A stretch of DNA of 64,000 bases. Origin: Odobenus rosmarus divergens (taxonomy: Eukaryota > Chordata > Mammalia > Carnivora > Odobenidae). Where the stretch lies: NCBI RefSeq assembly GCF_000321225.1, contig NW_004450276.1, forward strand, positions 3,215,271 to 3,279,270. Reading direction: 5' to 3'. The position numbers and the translations under genes are program-made. Below, piece after piece: positions 11,621 to 24,744 of this stretch; position 1 is the stretch's first letter; the number at the start of each line of letters is the position of its first letter. The notes beneath the pieces are model-generated. The model was not told where the DNA came from and made no database searches. It saw only the letters and a program-made list of their open reading frames with translations.

Positions 11621-11877
11621 ATTTTCCCAGTTCACAATTATTTTCTCTGCAAATAATGACAATTTTATTTCCTTGTTTCTAAATCTTAAGTTTTCTGTTT
11701 TTTTCATTGCACTGGCTAGTAACTCTGGGAAAATGTTGAATATAACTGGTGATAGCTGCTATACTTCTGTTGTTCTTATTTCGGAAGAAAATTGTCAATT
11801 CAACCTTAGGTACTATATTTGCTGAAAGATTGTTTTGCTTTATTAGATAAAGATGTTCCCTTCTATTCATAATGTGG

Positions 11878-11918
11878 TTTTGTGTGTGTGCGCACACACA
11901 TACACACACACACACATA
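11878..11918. repeat. (TG)n-(CG)-(CA)n microsatellite
   Basis: A tgtgtgtg run passes through gcgc into cacacaca, giving a self-complementary alternating purine-pyrimidine tract of about 40 bases. Confidence 0.9.
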
Positions 11919-13842
11919 TGAGTCTCTGTTAAAATTTGTCAGATTTTTTTTTAGTATCATGATAATCATATTTTTTGTTTGTTCATAAGGTGAACTTTTC
12001 AAATATTAAACCACCTTCTCATTCATGAACCAAATCTCATTTGGTTGGTTTTGTTTATTTATGCATGATGTTTTATTCTAGGTGGTAATATTGATTTATG
12101 ATATTTGTATCTATATTCATTATAAGGTCTGGTCTCTAATGTTTTCACATCATGTAAGGAGTCCCTCCTAAACCATTGCATTAAAAGCAGGTGCATGCTT
12201 CATAAAAGGTGAGGTTGAGGCTGGCATGGACAATTTAACGCATGGAGGCTAACCCCCACTTTTCTTTAATTCTTATACTGTGTTAGTCATGTTGCCCCTC
12301 TGGGGGGTGTGGGTGTACAGGAGTTTTGCAATATGAACAATTCAGATTACCAGGAACCATCTCCTTGATGTACTATGATTCTGTAGTTCTCTTAACTAAC
12401 TACATTCTGCACAGCAGACTTATAAGAAGGTAAATCCAGAGACATTTTTCTAGAAGTCCTTGGGTCTAGGCTCAGAGTTCAGATTCTCTTTACCCTGCAC
12501 TTATAAATATTAGTCTGTATTATTCATTTTCTAACTCTTAAAGTTCTCTTAGGATTTTATTTAGCTTTCAAATAAATGTTCACTAAATATTTTTATAATA
12601 TCTTTCCATCTAAAAATATATCTTTCTATTTAATCAGAGGGTTAAAGTTAAAAAATAACTTAATAACATTTCTTTGTTCCCATTTACCCCACCAAATTCT
12701 CTTATTAATACTTGTCATTATTTAAAAATAGAAGACTTGGGGTTTTCTACTTTTATGATTGTATTATTGGCAAAACATGAGAACTCTATCTCTATTTTCT
12801 ACTGTATTTACTGAGTTTATTATTTTCTTGACTTTTACATTCACTAGGCCTATAAGATAATGTTAGTCTAAGGTAATTAATATTATCTGCGATTAATAAT
12901 GATAGAAATCTCTAGTTTCTCATTTTAATTAAAATAGCTTTGTCGTTTGCCATTTAGGATATTTATTTTGGGGTTGATCATTAGTCTGCATTTAATTGCT
13001 TACTTTTAATATTAAGATTTTTTTTTATTGGCAATGGCTATTTTTTCCACAGTCTTTTCAATATTTGTTGATCTGATCTGACTCTACCTTGTAATTTGTT
13101 AATCTGATTGACTGTTGATAGAGCAGCTAAATTAAACTCAGCTTCCATTCATGGAACGCTCAGATTGATCAGGACATATAATTTTTTTGATAAGGATTTC
13201 AAATGTAATTGATAACTTTTCAGGAAGAATTTTTATCTATGATCATGAGTGACATTGCAGTTTATCTTTTATTTTCCTATTTCTGTAACTTTTAGATTAG
13301 AGATATCTGGCAATGTAAAATGAGTCAAGGAGTCCTCCATATTCCTCTAAGACTTAAAATCCCTTGAATAATGTTACAAGTATTCCTTAAAAACTAAATA
13401 AAACTCAGCCGTGAATTGAGTTTTATTTATTTCCAGATTTTTTTAAATCACTTTTCCAGTCATTTTTGCGGTATACCCAATTTATTCAAACCTTTTGCCT
13501 CTTTTAGAATTTGGAGTTTTAGTTTATATGTCCCATCCTTTATTGACTGCTTGTTTGAAATTGTATATATTGTTTTTAAATGACCAGGGGACTAGGATCT
13601 TTGAATATTTGTTAATTTGTAGAGTTCTGATTAGTCTTTTAAAAGTATTCAATTGAATTTTAGTTGAACCTAAGGATTTTTAAGCTGGAATAATTTTTTT
13701 CAAAATCCTCTTTTCCTATGCTATTCTTTCATAGGTGAAACAATTTAATGAGCTTATATAGTTTCTATCATTCTTGGTTTGAAATTAGGGAATAATAGCT
13801 TTTATTCTTCCCTGTTGGTTTTGGGATGTTAAAGCCCATATA

Positions 13843-13945
13843 GGGGTGCCTGGCTGGCTCCAGTCAGTGGAGCATGTGACTCTTGGTCTCAGGGTTATGA
13901 GTTCAAGCCCCACATTGGCTGTGGAGCCTACTTTAAAAAAAAAAA
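13843..13945 (+). mobile_element. Short carnivore SINEC variant
   Basis: A tRNA-like head beginning 'ggtgcctggctggctccagt' is followed directly by 'gttcaagccccacattggct' and an A14 tail, with no CT-rich body. 'aaagcccatata' on the left and 'aaagtccatata' on the right form a target-site duplication with one change. At about 103 bases it is the short SINEC form. Confidence 0.9.
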
Positions 13946-14674
13946 AAAGTCCATATAAACTGGTTCTATTTTTCTCATTCAGAGATGATACTGCTGATTT
14001 GCAACCTTGGTTGTTTGGTTAAACACGTGGTGGTAGCTATAAAATAATACATTTTAATTCTGAAATCCTTTCCTTTCCATGTAGTCAGCCTTGACCTGTA
14101 TCTAGGAAAATCACCTTTTGAATATGGTATTTTTCAGTCAAAATTGTCCACTTTCCTAGTTGCCCATCACTTCATGATTATCAAAGGGCGGGATCAGACC
14201 TTGACATTGTTCTGCGTCGCCTTCCTTGTAAATTTTCAGTATTCAATGAAGCTACCCCTGACAGCAGTTCAGAATGTGTGATCTTTTGAGCTGCAAAAGA
14301 GATGTTATCCCCCTGTCTGTTTGCCATGAGCGCATCCACTGTAGTTAAAATCTAAAAGCAGTTATTTTGTTAACGCTCAGATTAGATCTTTAATTAAGCT
14401 TTCATCCCCACTAGCACAGACAACAATGTCAAACATGTAAGCCCCTGGAGAAACCCAACTCATTCCACAGCCTCGCATCCTTCAGTACTTTGGGAAGAAA
14501 CTTAAAAATAATGCTCTCAGGAGAATTTCATAAGGGCATGTTGACTATCTAATTGTAAGCTTAGAAGCTTCATTTAATTTGATTTCAGACTATTTATGAC
14601 ACCAGTTAAGCCAATAAACATGTTTGTTTAGGGGATTTAGACAAAGAGCTTGTTTTTATCAATTGGATTTTATT
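13946..14674. other. Non-repetitive intronic block
   Basis: There is no recognised repeat in about 700 bases. The part from 14130 to 14600 has balanced composition and homeodomain-like motifs such as 'gatctttaattaagct'. It has the feel of a conserved non-coding element, but that is only an impression. Confidence 0.35.
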
Positions 14675-14851
14675 TTTTTTTAAAGATTTTATCTATTTAT
14701 TTGACAGAGAGACAAAGGGAGAGAGGGAACACAAGCAGGGGGAGTGGGAGAGGGAGAAGCAGGCTTCCTGCTCAGAGCTCCATCCCAGGATCCTGAGATC
14801 ATGACCCGAGCCGAAGGCAGACACTTAATGACTGAGCCACCCAGGCACCCC
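14675..14851 (-). mobile_element. Carnivore SINEC, antisense
   Basis: It runs from 'taaagattttatctatttat' through a GA-rich block to 'gagccacccaggcacccc'. 'tggattttatttt' occurs on both sides (14664 and 14852), a clear target-site duplication. Confidence 0.95.
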
Positions 14852-15016
14852 TGGATTTTATTTTAGATATTTAAAGTTATCCATATGAAAAACTTGGTCA
14901 TCTACAGGGCTAAATGGTAAATAAGTAAAACGTGTAATTTTCTTGATGTGATTGACAGTTGATTGTGTGCAAGGATAAGATGTTAGAGCAAAGAACTGCT
15001 AAATGTACAACAGTAG

Positions 15017-15226
<210 letters not shown>

Positions 15227-15657
15227 TAAATGCCTGCTATGTTTTACTGCCATTTTCATGATGAACTGAGAGATTTATATGAGCTATTTCAACATGAAAC
15301 GTCATGTTCTTCCAAAAGACCATTTGCGACATATAACTTAAACGGTTCTTTTCTGGGGCCTTTTAAAGAATATTTCTGTCATTTTATATTCTTTCCACAT
15401 AGTCCTTTGAGTAATCCAAAGCTGTGGATACATGTTGCCAAAACTGCTGATTATTTTGGCCAACGGTGTTAATTGAGTAAAATAAAATAAGCGAAACAAG
15501 TGCTTGCTGAAAGGAAGATGAAACGGTGAATAAAGAGAAATATGTACAGAAAAAATACATTTTCTGAAATTTTATTTTTTCAGTTAGTCTTTGTGGTGCC
15601 GAGTAAACATAGAGCAAGTAATACATGCTCAGTCCATTTCAACAACACCATAGAGAA

Positions 15658-15858
15658 GAAAGCAGAGAACGACTTCGGAGTCAGACAGACCTGGTTCAAA
15701 TCTCAGTTCTGCCACAGATTATATATACTCTCTTTGAGACTCCGTGTCTACACTGGAAGTGTAATATTAGAATGCCTTTATCACATGGTTGTCAAGATTA
15801 AAATATCATTAAGTAAAGTATCTGACAAAGTATCTGGCACATAATAGGTGTTCACTAA
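15658..15858 (+). mobile_element. MIR SINE
   Basis: The MIR core is clear: 'ggagtcagacagacctggtt', 'caaatctcagttctgccaca', then 'atcacatggttgtcaagatt' and 'tctggcacataataggtgtt'. Nearly full length and moderately diverged. Confidence 0.9.
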
Positions 15859-15859
15859 G

Positions 15860-18425
15860 CAGAATTCCTTTATTTTTCATAGAACTAACACTACATTTAG
15901 ATGTTTCTGTTCAGCTTGCCTTGTTTTCTTTTTGAGCATTCCAGCAAGCCTCCAAGCCCTCAGGATTTCAGTTTATTTAATTTTTTTGGTTATCAGAAGA
16001 CCATGCAGATCGATACTGCTGCACACTAAATTCATCATCTGTAAATGTGGGGGTACAGCAGTTTATTCAGGCATTCCTGCTGACAAATCGCACATTGTTC
16101 AGAGGAATAAATCTAATTGTATGTTCAGCTTGATATAAATCTGAGTGGGAGTGCTCAGATCTCTTAATGGCTTGTCTTCTCTCTCTCTCTCTTTTTTCTT
16201 CCTCATTCTTTCCTGCTCATTTCTCTGGGGATTATATTTAAAGTGACTGCCTGGACTTCACCTCCACTTTGCCCAGATGCACTCTACACTTGGTCACCTT
16301 TGTTTTATTTCAATTAAATCCTATGTGATAGATATAGATTTTTTTTTGAAAACTCCTGAGGCATTTACTCACTCTGTAAAAGTACTTTACAAGCTTACTT
16401 AGCCTTAATTCAAGGTCATATACCGAAGAGAGATGATCACTGTTGTTACTTACATAGGCATTGGATACAAAACAATAAAATGTATTAATTCTACCTGTTT
16501 TGCAGAAATTTGAGAGCAAACATTAAGAGCTTATTAGAAATTACTGAGATTCAATGATTTTTTTCTTTTTAAAGATTATCCACATTTTCCATTGTTGTAT
16601 GCTGGTAGCCATTAATTTGTGGTGATTTCGTTTATGTTTCAACATATGATTGTTTCCACTTGGGAGCAAAAATGCTCTATTGTTGCTTAAACTTGGAGTT
16701 TAGCTGTGTTGGTGCCTCAGTGAAAGCCATGGGCATCTTTAGACAACTTGCTGATTTATTTCTCAGAACCAGTACTCAACCTCCTAAGGCCTCAAATGCT
16801 GAGTTAGTGGTTTGCCGTGATTTTTAGAAAAGTAAGAGTGTTTCAGGGAGCCATTCCAGACTGCCAGAAGAAGTTTTTTTTCTCCCCTTTGTCTGTATCT
16901 GCTTGAATGTTAGTACTTTTGAGTTAGAGGGATGGATATTTGGGTTACTTCTATAATACTTTTTGGTCTAGGAAGTAGAATTGGACAGCTAGAGAAGGTT
17001 ATCTATAGTCTGAGATACACATAGTTTAATGTTCTTTCCCGAAGGAGTATTCTAAGAATATAGTATTACTTTTTTACAAGTCTGTAGTAATATGTGATAC
17101 TTTCTTTCATAAAAGTTACGGAATAAGCAAACAAATTCTTATCTTACTGAGTAATCAAAAAATCCAGCCGATCTTCCTAAGTGGAACATATTGATAATAG
17201 TTATATTTGTGGAATAGCAGATGTTAGTCATTATAAAATGGTGAAGTTAGGTGGGGAAATAACTGAAGTTGTGTGCTTTGATATGATTAAAGTCTTCATT
17301 TTATGAAATTACATTTTTCCTTACATAATCATGTGAAGCTAATATAGTTCAGAACATTTTTTTGAAAGGACTTTAAAACCATGAAGCTTTCTGTTGAGTC
17401 TCCTTTTCTAACAAGAGGCTAGTAGAGTCATTTTGCATGAATTATCTTGTGCTTTATGTATAGCCAGCACATGGCATCAACATGCACAAATTTTCCTACA
17501 CCCACTCCTTGCCTAAGATATGGACTTTAATTTAAAGACTACAAAAGTCCCTTCAGTCACTGTTGGAAACTTGGCATTTTTCCATGGAATAGCCAGGAGA
17601 TAAGACAAACAGAACACATGGGAGCCAGAAGCTACTATTTCTTATGTTGAAATGCTGTTACTGTTTTGAATTAACTAGGAAATATCAAATATGAAGGAGA
17701 TTTATGGCAGGTATTAATACTTTCTGAATTCTCATATTTGAGTTACTATGCAAAATTACTTTTAGGGCTTCACAATTAATTAAAGACAGGAAGATTGATT
17801 AATACAAACCTTCTGCTTTCAAAGCTGGTTTGCATATTTGTCTACTTTAAAAACAATTCCCCAACTTGTTTTGCACTTGTTTTAATATTCTTTAATTTTA
17901 AAAAATCATAAAATTTTTTAAGAAGGTGAATGAGGTTATCAGGGAAAAGGTAGATGAAGCAAGAGATGGGTTGGTTCCACACATAAAGCTTATTAGAACC
18001 AGGCTACACATTTGAACTAAGTTTTCCAGCAACCAGTAGAAACAGATGAATCATCGTTTGATTTAGATTCAAGGCAGTAAAAATAGCAAAACAAAGCAAA
18101 AATAGTTCTTTGGAGAACTCTCTCCTGAGTGCATATAGTGGTAACAGTGTAAACATTCTTTCTCTGATTCTGCACACACATATTGCTTACCTGCTCTGTG
18201 CTGATCACAGCCCGTGATGCGGGGAATACAGCAGAGGCCACCTAAGTACATGCTTGCCCTAATGAAAAGTCGATTTTAGGGATTCTGACAGCAATTCAGT
18301 GTTAAATGCTCCAAGGGGGTGAGTACAGCATAACAATAATAATCCACTTACAACCATTCTCTCGACGAGTTTTGAAAGGCCATGTCTTATAATGTTTCCC
18401 AAATAAACTCATGTCAATGAGAAAT
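15860..18425. other. Long non-repetitive intronic stretch
   Basis: Around 2.5 kb contains no SINE, LINE or exon I can identify. A CT-rich run lies at 16178-16203. The segment 15900-16160 reads as complex, non-repetitive sequence. Confidence 0.45.
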
Positions 18426-18763
18426 TTAGTAAAAAAAAAAAAAAAAAATATGGAGTGGGGCTTGCAATCATGTAATCATACTTCATTCCCTGATTGTTTT
18501 GTTTAATCCAAGCCTAAATGTTACAGTATGGGATGGATTCTAGAGGCATCGACAGAGTATGGGGAAAAGGTGAGCAGGTACCCTTTCCACCTGTGCATGA
18601 GCAAAACACATGGAGGCTAATCATTTAAATGAAAACAACATTATATTTTACTGAAGATTCTAAACTTCTAATTAAGCTTGTTCAGATGAAGAATACTCAG
18701 GCAAAACATAATTATGACTAGGAGTTAGAAAAATCACTATGGTAATGTTGAGGGTGTGTGTGT

Positions 18764-18804
18764 GCGTGTGTGCATGTGCATGCGTGTGTGCGTGTGTGTG
18801 TGTG
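18764..18804. repeat. (TG)n microsatellite with CG/CA interruptions
   Basis: About 20 TG-type units with tgcg and tgca variants give an alternating purine-pyrimidine tract. Confidence 0.93.
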
Positions 18805-18867
18805 ATGAATGATCCCCCTCTCAACATGGACTTAGTCCCAGCTGAATTTTGAGGAGCTACATATATC

Positions 18868-18950
18868 ATCTTTTCTCTCTCTTCTCTTTTTCTTTTATTT
18901 CTTTTTTCTTTTCCCTTTCTTTCCTTTTTTTCTGTTTTTATTTTTCTAGA
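18868..18950. repeat. Polypyrimidine tract
   Basis: About 80 bases are almost entirely C and T on the + strand, in ctct, tttc and ccctt blocks. Low complexity; could adopt triplex DNA in vitro. Confidence 0.85.
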
Positions 18951-19432
18951 TATTGAAGATAAAACAGGTGTCGCACATACTAGACGGGATCCGATGTGAG
19001 GCAGAGAAGGCAGAAGTAGCTGAGCATTTGGGATACGGCTGAGAAAGAGCTTGAAGATCTGAGATAGGGGAGCAGTTGAAAAAAAAGACTGTAGGAAAGT
19101 TGAGGGAAGAAGCAGAACTTTGAAGAGTAGAGTTGCAGCTGAACACAGACCAAAATCAAATGAAACAGAAATAGGAGGAAATTATTTTAAACTCGTAGAT
19201 AATGCCCTGGTAGTTCCTTCACAGAGTTAAGTATCAGCCTAATTACTCCTTTGTAGAGCTGACCACGCACTCCCCTGGTCAGTGTCACAGGGCGCTGTAG
19301 GAACAGAAGGGCAAGTGGTGTGACCATGGCTATCATGCTTTCCAGCTCATTTGCCTGTACTCATAACTCTTAGTATATCACCTGAAAAACTGTCCTTTCC
19401 TTTTGTAGTAAAAATGAATGATTGGATATTTT

Positions 19433-19614
19433 ATTTTTTTTAAAGATTTTATTATTTGAGAGAGAGAGGGAGAGCACAGAGGGAGAGTGAGAAGGAGAGG
19501 GAGAAGCAGGCTCCCGCTGAGCAGGGAGCCCTACGTGGGGCTCGATCCCAGGACCCCAGAATCACGACCTGAGCCGAAGGCAGATGCTTAACTGACTGAG
19601 TCACCCAGGTGCCC
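19433..19614 (-). mobile_element. Carnivore SINEC, antisense
   Basis: A well-preserved antisense copy runs from 'taaagattttattatttgag' to 'gagtcacccaggtgccc'. 'tgattggatatttt' flanks both ends (19419 and 19615), a perfect target-site duplication of about 14 bases. Confidence 0.96.
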
Positions 19615-19810
19615 TGATTGGATATTTTTAAAAATACATGAATAATGCACAGTTAGAGAATACAGTTTAAGCCAATAGAATAGTCTATGTTTCATTTTTT
19701 TTTTTTCTCTCCAATTTGCAATTAAAGGAACTGCTTTGTGGGAAGCTTTTTTAACCAAATGAAATTGTCTTGATTACAGTAATTCAGTGTCTATATAAAA
19801 CATGCCTTAG

Positions 19811-20009
19811 GGACACCTGGGTGGCTCAGTCGTTAAGCGTCTGCCTTTGGCTCAGGTCATGATCCCAGGGACCGGGGATTGAGCCCCGCATGGGGCTCCC
19901 TGCTTGGTGGGGAACCTGTTCTCCCTCTCCCACTCCCCCTGCTTATGTTCCCTCTCTCACTGTCTCTCTCTGTCAAATAAGTAAATAAAAATCTTTAAAA
20001 AAAAAAAAG
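19811..20009 (+). mobile_element. Carnivore SINEC
   Basis: Full-length sense copy with the 'cacctgggtggctcagtc' head, 'cccagggaccggggattgag', a CT-rich body and an A12 tail. 'tgccttag' flanks both ends (19803-19810 and 20010-20017). Confidence 0.96.
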
Positions 20010-20179
20010 TGCCTTAGTGAAAAACCAAGAGAAATAAAACCAAGCCTTTAATATTAACATTTATCTGACTACATTTTAATGAATCAGTCATGAATCACGA
20101 AAATAATTTCCTTTTGACATAAGTAGTAAATACATTTTAAATGGTTGGTATAATTTTAACATACCTGTTTTGTAGTTCT

Positions 20180-20345
20180 GTTTAATAGAATTTTCTGTGA
20201 TGATGGAAGTTTTTCTCTGCTATGTCCAATATGGTAGCCACTAACTGCATATAGCTATTGGGTGCTCAGCATGTAATGAGTATAACTGAGGAACTGGGTT
20301 TTTCATTTGCTTTCACTTTAATTAATTTACATGTAAATAGCCACA
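20180..20345. mobile_element. hAT-Charlie-type non-autonomous DNA transposon
   Basis: Blocks 'ttctgtgatgatggaagttt', 'tgtccaatatggtagccact', 'tgcatatagctattgggtgc' and 'aactgaggaactg', then 'aaatagccacac', match a well-known short hAT-type mammalian element in order. I am sure of the repeat type, less so of the subfamily name. Confidence 0.7.
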
Positions 20346-21366
20346 CAATTATCAGACCTTTGCCACTATACACATTATAGTTAATTGTTCTGTTTTCTTT
20401 TCATTCTCCCCCATAAAACTCTGGAGTCCCTAAAGACACCTAATACTTTGTATCTTTTCTGACACTGAGCAGCTTCCTTCACGCTCTCTGGGAAAGTTTA
20501 CAGGTGTTTACTGATGCGCTCATGCTAATAGTCCCGCTCATCCCTCCCTTCTTCTTTAAAAAAAAAAATATTAACTGAAAACCTACTAAACACAAACTGC
20601 TTTAATAGATTCCGCAAGGAATTCACAACACACCTTGTGATTTTCGGTTCATGGCTTCGTGTTCCACTGGCGTGTATCAGATTGAGACCCGCAGAGGTTG
20701 CACACTTGACAAGTGCCTATCTGAAATCACAGCTGTATTAATGACTTGGTTCAATGACTTTACCCTACCAGTATTAATTTTGCAAACAACTATGGAAGAT
20801 TTCTTTGTCTATAATAAGCTAAAGAGTTCTGCTTAATGGTCTGTGATGGCAACTCTGTTAAAGTAGTAAATTAAATATAAGTCTTAAGCTCTTACCCTAT
20901 TAAATATGGATCCCATTGGTATTTACTCTTACTACACTATTAAAATACATTAGCACTGGTGATGTACTGAATGACAGCTTGACAGCTTGGTATGCTGATG
21001 GGGCATGTGTATCTCTTGTACTAAGTTTAAAGCCCTGGTTTGCATATTTACAAGCTTGGAATGTGCTGAAACTCTAGCACGGATCTAAAATTTAGTTGTA
21101 GTTGAGGAACCTAAATCCTTCCTTCCCATAGGATATGATCAAACACTTCCATCTGACTTTTCATTTCTCAATTACCTGTCTTGCTTATCTGAGTTTAGGG
21201 GAGCATGGTAGTAAAGTCTAAAATGAAGCGGACAGAATTTTTTGATGAAGTGGTGACAGTTAAGTAGACACATTAAAAAAGGTATACCACACTGGAACAG
21301 AGAATGTTTGCTCTTTTTTAAGCTTAACAACTTTTTAAAAGCACATCTAAAAAATTATTCGACTTC
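20346..21366. other. Non-repetitive intronic stretch
   Basis: About 1 kb in which I see no repeat, exon or RNA gene. A small 'gacagcttgacagcttgg' direct repeat lies near 20974. Confidence 0.45.
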
Positions 21367-21367
21367 A

Positions 21368-21567
21368 GGGGCACCTGGGTGGCTCAGCCTGTTAAGCGTC
21401 TGACTCTTGATTCTGGCTCAGGTCATGATCTCAGGGTGATGAAATCGAGACTTGTGTTGGGCTCCATGCTCAGTGGGGAGTCTACCTGAGATCCTCTCCC
21501 TTTCCCTCTGCACCTCCCCCTGCTCGCACTTTCTCTCTCTCTAAAAGAAATCTTAAAATTTTTTTTT
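21368..21567 (+). mobile_element. Carnivore SINEC, older copy
   Basis: Head 'ggggcacctgggtggctcag', body 'tgttgggctccatgctcagt', CT-rich block, then 'aaaagaaatcttaaaat'. The tail has decayed and the target-site duplication is not clear. Confidence 0.92.
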
Positions 21568-21924
21568 CAACTTGAATTTCCACTGAAATTGGTACCAACC
21601 ATAAAATAAATGAGGAGACTATATATACACTAATATCTGTCCATGTAACAAAATAAAACCATAGTGGTGAAGGAAAAAAGCCCGCAAGAATTTAAAATTC
21701 ACTGCAACTGAAAAGGAGTTACTTTGAATCCAAAGAGAAGGATTTTACTTCTGAGAGGCCTTATCTGTGAATGCTGTGTTTTCTTAGAGAGTCCTAAGGC
21801 TGTACTTTTTAAAGAAATCATGAGAAGAAAAAAAATTGCTGTGTCTGAACTTGTTTTTATGGAGATTTTGTTGACATATTTTATAGAGTGAATCATCCAG
21901 CCATTGAGGGAATTAATCCCTGCC

Positions 21925-21992
21925 TCACACAGTACCTGTTACTTAGTAAATACTTATTAAATGTTGCTTGAATAAATGAAAGTCCTGAATTT
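21925..21992 (+). mobile_element. L2 3'-end fragment
   Basis: 'cacagtacctgttacttagt' and 'aaatacttattaaatgttgc' followed by 'ttgaataaatgaa' is the typical terminal segment of L2 in sense. Confidence 0.7.
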
Positions 21993-22620
21993 CATGTAGT
22001 AGCTATTGCTGTCAGCACCTAAAATAATTCTTTACTTTTTTTTACTGCCTAGTTAAGTGCTCAAACCCTTAGATTGTCATCCCTGATAATGACTAGGAGG
22101 TGAAATGATCATCCCCCCCCGCAAAAAAGGATGTTTTCTTACTTAAATTATGAACCAACAGTATTACATGAGCTCCCAAGTTCTTTGATAGTGTCCCCAT
22201 GAGAAGGAATTAATGAAAAGTACTCATTACAGTTTTCTTTTACCTGAGAAAATACTTTTTCAGGAAAACATTTTTTTTTTTTTTGGTTTGGCGTTTGAGA
22301 CATCAATGAGAATGTATAAGTAAAATCTGATTTTGTATGCTAAGAATATATACCTCTATCGAAACTTCTGTGGAAGCAGAGTGGTACCGCCCATGCTGGT
22401 GTAGACAAATAGGTGTCCTCAAACTTGTCTTGGTGGTGTGCTAACGTCCCATTTCTTTAGACCTCTTGATGGCATGTGTTAAAAATACCAGTTAGTAGAG
22501 CTGCCTTGAACCTTTTCTTAAGGGGAGAATGCCAAGGCAGGCAAAATACACACTTAGGATTTTCTGGGCTCATGTATTTGGAGGAAAGGAAAATTGAGAT
22601 TATATTTAACAGCAGAATGA

Positions 22621-22896
<276 letters not shown>

Positions 22897-23439
22897 TAAT
22901 ACAACTTAGCAGAAGATGCTAATTTAATACTACTTTTTTTTTTCCTCAGAGAAGAATGTAACACATAAAAAAACACATATATCTCATAGATTTATCAGCT
23001 ATTGAAAAAGGAAGCACATTCACAATCAGAGATGAGTACAGAAGTTAAATTGCTCAAGACTGTTGAGTGGATGCTTAGCAAAACTGGAGATAAGAATTGA
23101 ATAGGAGGAGGAGAAAACAATTGAATAGGATGGCAGAGAGAAAAGTATTTTAATAGGAAAATATTTATTTTTTTACGTAAGGATGGCAGATTATATGAGG
23201 TGAAAAAACCTGGCTTGCACTATGCTCACATTTTAATTCTGATGCCTTATTTTCTGCTGCCCATTAATATTGAGATTTTTTTTTCAATCTTTTATGTCAT
23301 TTTCTTGGCTCATAATAAAAGAAGGCAACTGTAGGTAATCAAATTGGTGCCCGAATTTTCACCCTCCTGGATATGGCTTTCTTCTGGATGACATTTGAAA
23401 AGAGTGATTTTGGAAACTAGATTGGATGATAGAATATAG

Positions 23440-23620
23440 CAGAAAACACACAGCCTTTGGAGTTAGGTGGTCTGAGTTCTGATCTCTGCTCAGCTCATGG
23501 GTTGCTAAGGGACTCCAAATTACATCTTTGAGTTTCACATTTCACTATCTGTAAAAACCACAGAGATGGTAAAAGCAATACTTCAGGAGAGTCTGAGTAT
23601 TAAAGATAAAGCTAAAATGG
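23440..23620 (+). mobile_element. MIR SINE
   Basis: 'gcctttggagttaggtggtc', 'tgagttctgatctctgctca' and 'actatctgtaaaaacc' are the 5' and middle parts of a MIR. The centre is diverged. Confidence 0.75.
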
Positions 23621-23621
23621 T

Positions 23622-24350
23622 GGCCCCGAACATGGGCTCTGGAGTCTGGGGTTCAAGCCAGGTGTATAATCATGGGGAAGTTGCTTAATCCCTCTGCACT
23701 TGTTTCTTCTGTTAAATAGGAGGTGAGAGTCATTGTTGGGGTGTTAGGGGCCCCCTAATAACTAATGTACCTCCTTGGTCCTCATCTCTGAGCCAGTTAA
23801 GTTAAATATAGAAGTCAAACAGCAAAATATTTTAGAGAGGATGCTTTTAGAATCTGCCGCCATATGTTTAAATAACACTTCACCTCAGAATAAACAGATT
23901 CACCCAGAGAACAATGAACTGTGCCAGAGAAATCCAGGACTCACACGTTGGGGGAAACCTATGACTCTTAGCCAGAGCTAACATCAGAGTGTATGCGTCA
24001 AAGAGTGGGAGTTGAAGGAGAGACAGCATAAGTTTAGCACACCCAGCTTATTCTTCTAACATCACTAATCGGTTAAATCCTCCTGTCCACGGGAGAGAGT
24101 AAGAGGTCGGTAATAGCAGTGTTACCTCAAGTTCCTGCCCATGGGAGTAGAAGGAATAGGGAATAAATATGGACTCCTTTCAGTATTCTCTTCTTTCTAG
24201 AACTGTTGTGAGGATTGAATGATTTATATATGTAAAACACATAGAAGATATTCTGGCATAAAGTAAACAAAGTTAGCTCTTATTACTGCCGTGATTATCA
24301 ATTGGACATTGTCTGGGAATAGTAGACACTCAGTAAATATTAGTATTCTT
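23622..24350 (+). mobile_element. MIR SINE, split by unrelated sequence
   Basis: The 5' half at 23622-23740 has 'ggctctggagtctggggttc' and 'ggaagttgcttaatccctct'. The 3' half at about 24190-24350 has 'gaactgttgtgaggattgaa', 'tctggcataaagta' and 'agacactcagtaaatattag'. The intervening 450 bases are not recognised, so joining the halves is inference. Confidence 0.6.
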
Positions 24351-24744
24351 TATTTTGAAAAGGAGTTTCCTCTTGACCAGAACTCTAGGCTCAGTGATTA
24401 GAAGCTCCTTCATTCTGTGAAGGTCTCTAAACTCCCTGATTCTCATGGATCACATTTATGACTACACTCCTGTACCTAATGGACAAAAATACTGTGAATC
24501 TAGTAACTCTTAATAGGAAAGAAGTAAAGGCCAGTCATGGAATCACGTAAGTGCCAATCTCCATTACATGTGACAGGACAAACAAAATCAGAACAGTTCT
24601 GATCCCTTGCTTCATTTATTTATATTCTGTATAACATTATTTTCATTAGGTTTGCTTTTAGTTAGAATGAAACTTAAAGATCTTCGAGAGTCCATTGTTA
24701 ATTCAGATTATTGGAAATTAAACATAATGTCCTTCTCCACACAA

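Larger units (their letters stand above)
10985..13830 (-). mobile_element. Very old L1 remnants, antisense, interrupted
   Basis: Fragments read as antisense L1 ORF2 and 3' UTR. Examples are 'gttgaccttgtatccaatga', 'cattgcactggctagtaact' and 'ggggttgatcattagtctgc'. They are AT-rich, broken by indels and microsatellites, and separated by about 450 bases (12140-12600) that I cannot assign. The extent is approximate and the merging of pieces is inference. Confidence 0.45.

Noticed and set aside
15848..16138. A 96-codon + strand frame after the second MAM exon
   Set aside because: Hydrophobic but without family features. The MAM frame already joins directly from 15154 to 22702, so no exon is needed here.
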